A stretch of 7,107 nucleotides of DNA from JAFDWI01 sp964544305 (GTDB taxonomy: Bacteria > Actinomycetota > Acidimicrobiia > Acidimicrobiales > Iamiaceae), in the NCBI GenBank assembly GCA_964544305.1, contig CAZJAZ010000078.1, positions 1 through 7,107 of the forward strand, written 5' to 3'. The notes under the pieces were generated by a model. That model was not told where the DNA came from, did not search any database, and saw only the letters and a list, made by a program, of their open reading frames with translations. Within the stretch, counting starts at the first letter, position 1; each line of letters begins with the position of its first letter. A program made the position numbers and the translations under genes. Shown here in pieces: positions 1 through 6,298 of this stretch.

Positions 1-521
1 GTTGCAACCGACGTTTTCGACGACGCAGACCAGGCCCCCATCGAGTGCGGATGGCTGCGGGCATACGCTTTGACCGACGCGGGCGCGCGCCGGTCTGAGT
101 TGCCTTCACGCAACACCGGATTGACCGCGGAGCCTTTTACTTTGTCGTACCGAGCGCGCACATCTTGTTCTTGTGCCGACGTTGGCTCATCGGGATAATC
201 GGGTAGCGCACATCCGTCGGCTTGCAACTCGGCGATCGTCGCTTTGAGCTGCGGGATTGACGCCGAAATGTTCGGCAGCTTGATGACGTTCGCGTCTTTG
301 TGGGTCACCAGTTGGCCAAGTTCGGCCAACGCATCGTCCACCCGTTGATCCTCGGGAAGGATGTCACGAAAAGCTGCGAGCACGCGTGCGGCCAACGATA
401 TGTCTCGAAGTTCAACGTCAACTCCGGCCGCAGACGCAAAGCGGCGAATGATGGGAAGGAACGATGCGGTCGCCAGTGCGGGGGCCTCGTCGGTGTGCGT
501 GTAAATAATCGTGGAAGCCAA
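1..521 (-). CDS. icd: Monomeric NADP-dependent isocitrate dehydrogenase, N-terminal part (cut by window edge)
   Basis: This enzyme oxidatively decarboxylates isocitrate to 2-oxoglutarate with NADP+ in the cytoplasmic TCA cycle. The minus-strand frame is open from a TTG at 521 to the left edge, giving 173 codons of a family usually near 740 residues. The segment is very typical of the monomeric family: STIIYTHTDEAPALAT at the start, ANVIKLPNISASIPQLKA at about residues 77-94, RARYDKVKGSAVNPVLREGN at 122-141, then SDRRAPASVKAYAR. Ser131, Asn134, Arg138 and Arg144 match the isocitrate-binding residues known from monomeric IDHs, with a one-residue offset from the Azotobacter numbering. No ATG lies at the conserved N-terminus. 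The TTG is supported by an AAGGAA seven bases upstream. The 93-base gap to the upstream acyltransferase stop could hold its own promoter, but I could not pick out convincing boxes. The gene is intact as far as visible. Confidence 0.96.
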   Translation of the reverse strand, partial: MASTIIYTHTDEAPALATASFLPIIRRFASAAGVDVELRDISLAARVLAAFRDILPEDQRVDDALAELGQLVTHKDANVIKLPNISASIPQLKATIAELQADGCALPDYPDEPTSAQEQDVRARYDKVKGSAVNPVLREGNSDRRAPASVKAYARSHPHSMGAWSASSKTSVA

Positions 522-528
522 GGCAGTG

Positions 529-534
529 TTCCTT
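529..534 (-). promoter_or_regulatory. Ribosome binding site of icd supporting a TTG start
   Basis: On the minus strand AAGGAA stands seven bases before the TTG at 521. The homology to the family N-terminus begins right after that codon and no ATG or GTG is nearby. The site therefore decides the start. Confidence 0.7.
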
Positions 535-614
535 ACCGTTAAAAAAAGGGGATCCGTTGCTCCTTGACGTTACGCGCGAATGCCGATCACTCCCACCTCG
601 AAAGCCACTCAGGG

Positions 615-1769
615 TCACTGGATCACGTGTGACTTTGGTCGGAGGCGTTCAAGAAGCCGCAAGGTTGGGGCCTCAATAGCACGGTAGAAACCGGCCGTGA
701 CCACCAACGCGACCGCGATCGCAAGGGGCACCGACCACCACGTCACGTTCGTCAAAGCAAACACAAACGCGCCCGTCACAATGATCGGTTCATGGACCAG
801 ATAGAGGCTGTACGACCGCACTCCAAGCCAGTGAACTGGGCGCGTGGTGAGTCCACGGCGAGCGACCGGCAATGCGAGTGCGCTTGCAACAAGCGTTCCT
901 GCGCCAACGAGACCAACTACGCCGACCACAATGAGGACAACCGTCTCGTTCACGTTCCACAAACGTCCGAACGCGACAAGAGGAAGCGATGCGGTTAGCG
1001 CGCCGATCGCAATTCCAATCACCGCAACAGCACGTCCCCCGTCAAAACGCGCGAGCACCGCAATGATGCGATCTTCGAGGAGCGCAATTGCCACCCCAAC
1101 GGTAAACATCGGCAGATACGCGAGCGCGTGGGGCACAAAATGACCCAGCGAGTCCACGTGACGTGTCAACACCGGCCCAATGGCGCTGACCAGGATCGAA
1201 CCAACAAGCAACACTGCGCCCTTGTGCGAAATCCAGCGCAATGAAAACACGACGAGCGGCAGCAGCAGTGAAAACCACACTTCCCACTGCAACGACCACC
1301 AGACGTTGTCGAGCACTACACGATTGCCCAGCACCAACGTCGCCGTCTGCGCCCCTTGGATCAAAGGCACTGGTCGCGCATGGCTCACCATCCACCAGCT
1401 TTGCCCCGGGTGCGCTTCATGGGGAATGGCACGAAGGGCAACGGCGAGCACAAACGATCCGAAAAACGGCAAATACAATCGGATGAAACGCCGTCCAAGG
1501 TAGCGACGTGGTTGCATGACTCGGCCCGCGAGGTAGGGGCGGATCAGCACGAACCCACTCAGCACAAAGAAGATCCAGACCGCTTCTTGTCCCGCCCACA
1601 CCACACGGAACGGCGTGTAGGCCAACAGCCAAACAACCACATTGTCGGGAGCCCGGTGACGGACAAGATCATTGAGCGCGGGGCTAATGAGCAAGCAGTG
1701 GTACACCACCACAACGAGTGCTGCAACACCACGCAGTCCATCGAGTGAGTCGATTCGCCGTGTCACCAC
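615..1769 (-). CDS. Acyltransferase-3 (OafA/YrhL-type) integral membrane O-acyltransferase
   Basis: This is a predicted multi-spanning membrane enzyme that transfers acetyl or another acyl group to a glycan or other envelope acceptor; the acceptor cannot be read from sequence. Counting from the GTG at 1769 (384 residues), family hallmarks appear in order. DGLRGVAALVVVVYH at about residues 10-24 carries the conserved Arg and the His regarded as catalytic. FFVLSGFVLIRPYL is near 67-80, RRYLGRRFIRLYLPF near 88-102, WWSLQWEVWFSLLLP near 157-171, and SYSLYLVHEPII near 319-330. About ten hydrophobic stretches span the protein, the normal count and length for the family. The frame stays open upstream to a TTG at 1874, but that extension is hydrophilic, lacks family similarity and overlaps an RCC1 remnant in another frame. 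I therefore prefer GTG 1769 (or 1766). A GGGGAG is present but sits rather far upstream, so the start is uncertain. No extra SGNH domain is fused at the C-terminus. Confidence 0.9.
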   Translation of the reverse strand: MVTRRIDSLDGLRGVAALVVVVYHCLLISPALNDLVRHRAPDNVVVWLLAYTPFRVVWAGQEAVWIFFVLSGFVLIRPYLAGRVMQPRRYLGRRFIRLYLPFFGSFVLAVALRAIPHEAHPGQSWWMVSHARPVPLIQGAQTATLVLGNRVVLDNVWWSLQWEVWFSLLLPLVVFSLRWISHKGAVLLVGSILVSAIGPVLTRHVDSLGHFVPHALAYLPMFTVGVAIALLEDRIIAVLARFDGGRAVAVIGIAIGALTASLPLVAFGRLWNVNETVVLIVVGVVGLVGAGTLVASALALPVARRGLTTRPVHWLGVRSYSLYLVHEPIIVTGAFVFALTNVTWWSVPLAIAVALVVTAGFYRAIEAPTLRLLERLRPKSHVIQ

Positions 1770-1842
1770 CGCCCCACCGTAATCTCCCCAACTCTCGCGA
1801 GAATCTTGGTAACGCTTCGCCCAAGGCGGCAAAGAAGCGCCG

Positions 1843-1971
1843 TTAGGGAGCGACCTGGACTCGCGCCACGCCAAGTGCGGTCACTGGGAATGTGGCCGAC
1901 GTGTTGTCGCCGGTTCCGAGTTGTCCGTCAGCGTTTGATCCCCAGCAGTCAACCCATTGAGGTACGGAACT
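1843..1971 (-). pseudogene. Decayed RCC1-repeat protein fragment
   Basis: In one minus-strand frame, bounded by TGA at 1974-1972 and TAA at 1845-1843, the translation contains VDCWGSNADGQLGTGDNTSA followed by TFPVTALGVARV. This is the core of a secreted bacterial RCC1 repeat: C-W-G-x-N-x-x-G-Q-L-G-x-G. Only one repeat is present, with an in-frame stop just before it and no start codon or signal peptide. It is therefore most likely the 3' remnant of a lost gene of the same broad family as the lipoprotein at the right end of the window, in opposite orientation. The five bases or so after each stop show no continuing homology that I can read. It could also be a frameshifted tail of a gene rebuilt by recombination. 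The similarity itself is clear; the history is inference. Confidence 0.62.
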
Positions 1972-2007
1972 TCATGCCCTGATTGACGACATTGGAACGG
2001 CATCTGG

Positions 2008-2904
2008 TCAGTCCTTGACCGGATTCACCTTGAGGGTCTTTGGCGAACTCGTTATCGTGCGTCCATCATCCAAGGAGATGCGAGCACGGAAATAGTAGAT
2101 GCCGTAATAGCGAAATGCGCTGTACTCCTGGCGGCAGGGGCTGCCCGAACAATTCGCGATCGTTGCGAACGTCGAATCAGTTTGGTAGCGAAGCTCAATT
2201 GACAACGTATGCGGGACTTCAATTTCGCTGATGGCGCTAAATAGCACAGGGTCACCAAAATCAACTTCGGAGCTATTGACCGCGACTGCCGGTGGAGTCA
2301 ACGGCACCAACGTCGTCGGGGAATGCGTGCCGCCAGGCGTTGTTGGTCGTGTCGGACTCGTTGGTTGGGTTGGCGAGGTGTTGTCACTCGTGGTTGTCGA
2401 TGCATTGGGCGCGGTTGTCGACGTTGACTCGCCGCTCACCGAAGTTGACGAACTCGTGGTTGACTCGCCGGGGACGCTCGTCGTAGCGGTCGGGCCACGA
2501 TGAGGCACTCGAGAAGCGGTGGCCAGATTTCCAATCGTTACGGGAACCGGGCGACTAAAGCGCCCCCATGTATCCCCAGATTTCGCTCGCACCGCGAGCG
2601 AATGAATGCCGGGTTGGCCATTCCAAGTCAGCGTTGCCCCCGAGAGACGTTCATCGCCTTTTGGAGTTGTCGTCGCGACTGTCGTGCCATCGGCATTGAG
2701 TTGAATGGCATCAACGCCACCTGACGCACTCGCATGGACCTGCACGACAATTGGTCCCGTTGTGAATACCGAGCCTGCAATCGGCGCATCAATCCAGGCG
2801 CGCGGTGTTGTTGTGGCCGCCGTTGGGCCTGATACTGACCAAGCAACGACCCCTCCGGCCGCAAGCAAAACCGGAATCGCCGCCTTTGATATCCACGCCA
2901 TCAT
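2008..2904 (-). CDS. Exported Ig-like protein with Ser/Thr/Pro-rich linker
   Basis: I do not recognise a named family. The 298-residue product starts with a short charged segment and a hydrophobic stretch at about residues 9-24, which serves as signal peptide or membrane anchor; no sharp cleavage motif is seen. Residues 35-125 read as a beta-sandwich of the bacterial Ig type: APIAGSVFTTGPIVVQVHAS, then GIHSLAVRAKSGDTWG, ending in PVPVTI. Residues 130-205 are a low-complexity Ser/Thr/Pro linker of the cell-wall-spanning or glycosylated type. Residues 206-295 form a second beta-rich domain with the only two cysteines, Cys252 and Cys257 (NCSGSPC), probably disulfide bonded. The aromatic run FRYYGIYYFRARI resembles the F/G strand region of fibronectin-like folds. 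Two ATG codons lie in tandem at 2904 and 2901. GAGG is better spaced for the second, so the protein may begin at Met2. It is transcribed away from the large gene at 2980, whose first Ig-like domain is of similar design. The role is probably cell-surface, with no activity assignable. Confidence 0.82.
   Translation of the reverse strand: MMAWISKAAIPVLLAAGGVVAWSVSGPTAATTTPRAWIDAPIAGSVFTTGPIVVQVHASASGGVDAIQLNADGTTVATTTPKGDERLSGATLTWNGQPGIHSLAVRAKSGDTWGRFSRPVPVTIGNLATASRVPHRGPTATTSVPGESTTSSSTSVSGESTSTTAPNASTTTSDNTSPTQPTSPTRPTTPGGTHSPTTLVPLTPPAVAVNSSEVDFGDPVLFSAISEIEVPHTLSIELRYQTDSTFATIANCSGSPCRQEYSAFRYYGIYYFRARISLDDGRTITSSPKTLKVNPVKD
2404..2475 (-). repeat. Tandem 12-residue repeat in the Ser/Thr/Pro linker
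   Basis: Two copies of a 36-base unit lie in the linker of the Ig-like protein, encoding VPGESTTSSSTS followed by VSGESTSTTAPN. At DNA level the 12-mer GTTGACTCGCCG (plus strand) occurs at 2423-2434 and 2459-2470, exactly 36 bases apart. It looks like an in-frame tandem duplication that has partly diverged, as is common in linkers that vary in length between strains. Confidence 0.65.
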
Positions 2905-2979
2905 TGCCTCAACCTAGCATCGGTGAAACCGAATTAGATCGTGCCCGCGTTGCTATTGGGCACCCACTACCATCGGGGC
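2905..2979. promoter_or_regulatory. Divergent intergenic region with inverted repeat, probable shared promoter/operator
   Basis: These 75 bases separate the starts of two oppositely transcribed exported-protein genes and so must carry both promoters unless transcripts begin inside genes. A 13-base inverted repeat, TCGGT-GAA-ACCGA, lies at 2920-2932. A smaller one, TGGG-CA-CCCA, lies at 2957-2966. AT-rich candidates for -10 boxes include TTAGAT near 2934 on the plus strand, but no complete -35/-10 pair is convincing. The operator role is inference from position and symmetry. Confidence 0.45.
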
Positions 2980-5900
2980 ATGAAGCGCGGGAAAGTAGTA
3001 CAAGTTGGAGCAACGCTTGGCGCGTCGCTGGTACTTATTGCAGGAATCGTCGTCGCGATACAGCGCCAGGATTCCACTTCGCCTCCGAAGCCGACGATCC
3101 GATCGCTTGCCCCATCGCCTGTTGCCGTCACGCTGTCAATGTCCAACGGGTCAAACTTGACGGCGCTTGGCTCAAGCACGCCTATTCAGGTTCAAGCTTC
3201 GGGTCCTGGAGTCGACTCGGTCACGATTTGGGAAGATGACCGAGCGATTAACACGTTGCGTGTTCCCACATCGGTCTCGTCGAGAGGAATTGATCACACC
3301 ACCGTGTGGACCGCGGTTACGCCAGGTGACCACCTCCTTTATGCCAGCGCTCACGGCAGAGATGGAACGGCGCACAGTGCACCCGTAGCGGTTCGAGTCA
3401 TGCCCGCAACAGGGACTCCGGCACGTCTCACCGCGTTTGCTCCGAAAGGATCAACAGCCGCGACATTTGCCGCGTCTCGCGGGATAGATCTCTCCGCCGT
3501 GCGTGCCGTCAAGTCCCAACCAAACGCGACGCTTTTGACACGCGACATGTCGGCATTCGAAGTTGACACCACGCGCGTGATGACGAATTATGAGGTACCC
3601 AAGAATGCTTCCGACCCGATCGTGCGCAAAGCGTCACGCCGCGTGTCTGCCGGATCGACTCTCCCGGCACTGACTTCGTCGACCGCGCGAATCACTCGAC
3701 CCGTCAACGATATTTCGCCACCGAAATTCGATTCACATGACACGCTGCGTGTCGAAGTAGACGGCTGCTCAATCGAAGTCATGAACAACAACCCCAAGGG
3801 GCGAGCATCTGTCTATCAGTCAACTCGAGGCGCGGCCGGTTTTGTGAGCGTTGGTTCTCTTGCAAAACAAGGCTCCATCGAACTCGACAAGGCGACCCCA
3901 GGACTCCATGCCTTTGTGGCAGGTCCACCCGACAAACCCACCACCTCAAAGCCCGTGTCCGTTACCATCCCGGCCGATTGCGCAGAGGACCTTTGGAAGG
4001 GGACGGCGACCCTGATCAACGGCATCTTGACGATCCCAAAGGCGACCGCCGATCCACTCACGATCTATCTGAGTGTTGACGGTCAGCCAGCCGTGCGTAT
4101 CCCCGATGACGGTTTCCGTTTGTTGACGGCGCCGACGAGGAGCATCGACATTTCCCCATACCTGCCCGCTCTTTTCGGTTCAACGATTCATCTTGAAGTG
4201 TGGTCATTGGACAAAAACGGTCACAACGCACACAAGATTGGAACCGGCGATGCGGAGTTGCCAGACGGTATGGAACCGGCTGACCTCATCGGTGAATCTT
4301 CTGCGGTGAGACTTTCGATCAATCCGACGAATGCGAAAGTGGTTGACAAGACCATTGTCGGATCATGGCAAACCCTTTCAACCAGACCCGACCGCGTGCT
4401 CTGGCAGGTATTGGCGCAACCGCTCGACATCAACAACGTTTCGTTGGCTCCTTCCGGGCTCGTCGCGTCTGGGGTATCTCCCGCAACCGGGAAAGCCGAT
4501 AATGAAACTGGGAGCGCAGGCTCATTCACTATTCCCATTTCATCGTTGGTACTACCTTCGCCAACCCCTATTGCTTCCAAACCAATGAGCTTTGCGCAGC
4601 TCCACGACCCGGCCGCGACATCGAACCTGCCAACAGGGGTCAAACCATTCATTTCGAACAAAATGGCGATCGATCCTTCAGAATTGGTCGAGAATCTCAC
4701 TTCTGACGCGCAGCTCACGCAAGGCGTTGGTGATCCACGTCCGGTGATTTCGGGCACGACGTACTTCATCCGTGTCATCCCATTTGACCAAACCGCGCCC
4801 TTGGGGGTGGCGAGTGAGTCGGCACGTTTTGATGCGCCGGTTGCACAAGATCCGCCTCAGATTCCGCTCGCGTTAGTCAAGGGTTCATTTGATCCTGGGC
4901 GAGCCGCGAACCCTGCGCTCACCGGGTGCATCCGGGTGACATCGTTGCCTTGGAAAGGCTACGACTCGAACCAGTTTTACAGCGCATTTTTCCCTTCGAC
5001 CGGCACCTATTGCAACGGCGACTGGCAACGATCAAATTCGGGGGATGACTGCTGGGGCCCTGACGTGCTCTGCGAAGCATGGGATGTGGTTGTCGCAGGG
5101 GCGACTTGGCTCGTCGACACAGCCACGAAGATCTGGGACGCGATTGCCTATGTGTACAACACGATCGTTGACGTCGTAGTTGACCTGGCTGCAAAACTCA
5201 ACCCTTACTGCATTTCAGCCGCAATCGCCGCTAAAGCATCGGGCGAAATTGGTTTCTCCAAAGACGTCACTAGCACTGCCCAAGGCGCGGCCGAGTTGTG
5301 TGACAAAGTGGCACACGTCGTAGCCAAAGCTGCCATGAGTGCGGTGCTCGCATCTTTTGGGCTACCCCCCGAGCTGCCGACTTCTGAGCAACTCAAAGCG
5401 ATGGCAAAGGGCAACCTTACCGAGCTGGCCGTTGCCTACCTGCAAGATCTTGGGATTCCTTGCGACGATCTGGTCATCGACAAGAACACCGCAGGCATCG
5501 TGAGCAAAGGCGTCGAAGCCGCTGGAGGAAGCGTGCCACCAGGCGCGGCCAACGGTGTTGACGTTTGTCGCGATGCGGTCGGCCTCGTGCTTGACAAGGT
5601 TGAGATTGAACTCAAAGGGGCCATCCAGTCGAACATCGCTGCATCTTCCGGATTGCCGCTCCCTTCTCAACCCATCAAGGGGTTCGAATTCGAGATGGAA
5701 CCGCGAGGGACTTTCGGTCCGCCAAGCCTGTCGCTGACTGGCACCCCCACGTCGAAAGACGCCCCGAGCAATGGTGTGTGCCGGGTCTTGGCCGATGCCG
5801 ATGTCGGCTTGAAAGCGTTTAGTGATCCAAATGTGTTCAAGGCGTTTTCGCAGGCCAAGTTCAACATGAGTCCTGCCCTCTTTGCACCGACCACGTGGAC

Positions 5901-6084
5901 GGGATCGACCGTTCTGTCCATCAACCCTTCGTCGGGCTACACCCCCTCGAGTCAGATGTTGTTTGGTGGTGCGCCGATGAAAATGCGGGTGTCAAGTGAC
6001 TGTCTCGGCAATGGAAACGATCTATTTTTCAGCGGCACCATCCGACCTCCGATGGGTCGATGGGCACCTGGTCAAAGCGATTAG
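2980..6084 (+). CDS. Large exported/membrane-anchored Ig- and fibronectin-like protein with Cys-rich C-terminal region of unknown function
   Basis: I cannot name this protein of about 1034 residues. The N-terminus MKRGK followed by a hydrophobic stretch at about residues 9-27 is a signal peptide or an uncleaved anchor, with the rest outside the membrane. The frame extends upstream to a GTG at 2941, but the ATG at 2980 gives the classic charged-then-hydrophobic start, so I chose it; its ribosome site is weak. Residues about 45-142 form an Ig-like domain similar in plan to that of the divergent neighbour. Residues about 255-335 are beta-rich and bracketed by Cys263 and Cys334. Residues about 465-620 end in TTYFIRVIPFD, a fibronectin-III-like strand pattern. 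From residue 640 the style changes: Cys-rich WKGYDSNQFYSAFF and CNGDW, then a helical stretch (about 695-820) with amphipathic WDVVVAGATWLVDTATKIWD. A beta-rich tail of about 200 residues ends the protein. Ten of twelve cysteines lie after residue 640. No catalytic motif is visible. Alternatives are an adhesin, a structural envelope protein or a secreted toxin-like protein; none is established. Confidence 0.85.
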   Translation: MKRGKVVQVGATLGASLVLIAGIVVAIQRQDSTSPPKPTIRSLAPSPVAVTLSMSNGSNLTALGSSTPIQVQASGPGVDSVTIWEDDRAINTLRVPTSVSSRGIDHTTVWTAVTPGDHLLYASAHGRDGTAHSAPVAVRVMPATGTPARLTAFAPKGSTAATFAASRGIDLSAVRAVKSQPNATLLTRDMSAFEVDTTRVMTNYEVPKNASDPIVRKASRRVSAGSTLPALTSSTARITRPVNDISPPKFDSHDTLRVEVDGCSIEVMNNNPKGRASVYQSTRGAAGFVSVGSLAKQGSIELDKATPGLHAFVAGPPDKPTTSKPVSVTIPADCAEDLWKGTATLINGILTIPKATADPLTIYLSVDGQPAVRIPDDGFRLLTAPTRSIDISPYLPALFGSTIHLEVWSLDKNGHNAHKIGTGDAELPDGMEPADLIGESSAVRLSINPTNAKVVDKTIVGSWQTLSTRPDRVLWQVLAQPLDINNVSLAPSGLVASGVSPATGKADNETGSAGSFTIPISSLVLPSPTPIASKPMSFAQLHDPAATSNLPTGVKPFISNKMAIDPSELVENLTSDAQLTQGVGDPRPVISGTTYFIRVIPFDQTAPLGVASESARFDAPVAQDPPQIPLALVKGSFDPGRAANPALTGCIRVTSLPWKGYDSNQFYSAFFPSTGTYCNGDWQRSNSGDDCWGPDVLCEAWDVVVAGATWLVDTATKIWDAIAYVYNTIVDVVVDLAAKLNPYCISAAIAAKASGEIGFSKDVTSTAQGAAELCDKVAHVVAKAAMSAVLASFGLPPELPTSEQLKAMAKGNLTELAVAYLQDLGIPCDDLVIDKNTAGIVSKGVEAAGGSVPPGAANGVDVCRDAVGLVLDKVEIELKGAIQSNIAASSGLPLPSQPIKGFEFEMEPRGTFGPPSLSLTGTPTSKDAPSNGVCRVLADADVGLKAFSDPNVFKAFSQAKFNMSPALFAPTTWTGSTVLSINPSSGYTPSSQMLFGGAPMKMRVSSDCLGNGNDLFFSGTIRPPMGRWAPGQSD

Positions 6085-6283
6085 CTCTGATGTCGTATAA
6101 GTGTCTTGCGCCGTTGCCACACTGGTGACTCAATCGGGGCACATACCGCGTGGCGTCATGGGGCGAATTTGGCACTGGTGTGACACTGACAACCCAATGT
6201 GAAGGTTGTACGGTCATCTTCTCGTGGTCTGCTACACGTCGCCTGTCGGGCGGCTCTCGGGCTGCGGGTGGCAACACCGGACC

Positions 6284-6288
6284 AGGAG
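6284..6288 (+). promoter_or_regulatory. Ribosome binding site of the RCC1-repeat lipoprotein
   Basis: AGGAG lies ten bases before the ATG at 6299. It favours that start over the TTG and GTG codons in the same frame after the stop at 6200. The stretch 6085-6298 holds no other gene that I can support and no clear terminator hairpin. Confidence 0.6.
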
Positions 6289-6298
6289 CGGGGCAACC

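Noticed and set aside
541..547. Run of seven A (seven T on the minus strand) before icd, looking like a terminator tail
   Set aside because: No stable GC-rich stem precedes the T run on the minus strand; only a three-base arm can be formed. It also lies just upstream of the icd ribosome site.
605..621. Weak symmetry CCACTCAGGGTCACTGG at the acyltransferase stop
   Set aside because: Only the outer three bases and scattered inner ones pair, so it is not a convincing terminator or operator.
1356..1748. 130-codon plus-strand open frame
   Set aside because: It is antisense to the conserved membrane core of the acyltransferase, and its His/Asn/Gln-rich composition shows no family.
2941..2979. GTG at 2941 as start of the large gene
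   Set aside because: The 13 extra residues put a neutral, partly hydrophobic stretch before a classic MKRGK signal start, there is no ribosome site before the GTG, and it would consume half of the divergent promoter gap.
4221..4778. 185-codon open frame on the minus strand inside the large gene
   Set aside because: It lies wholly antisense to a well-supported long gene and has no recognisable domain or signal. It is the usual shadow of codon bias.
6186..6212. CTGACA followed by TGTACG as a promoter for the RCC1 gene
   Set aside because: The -10 match is poor and the spacing is 15 bases, so I do not call it.
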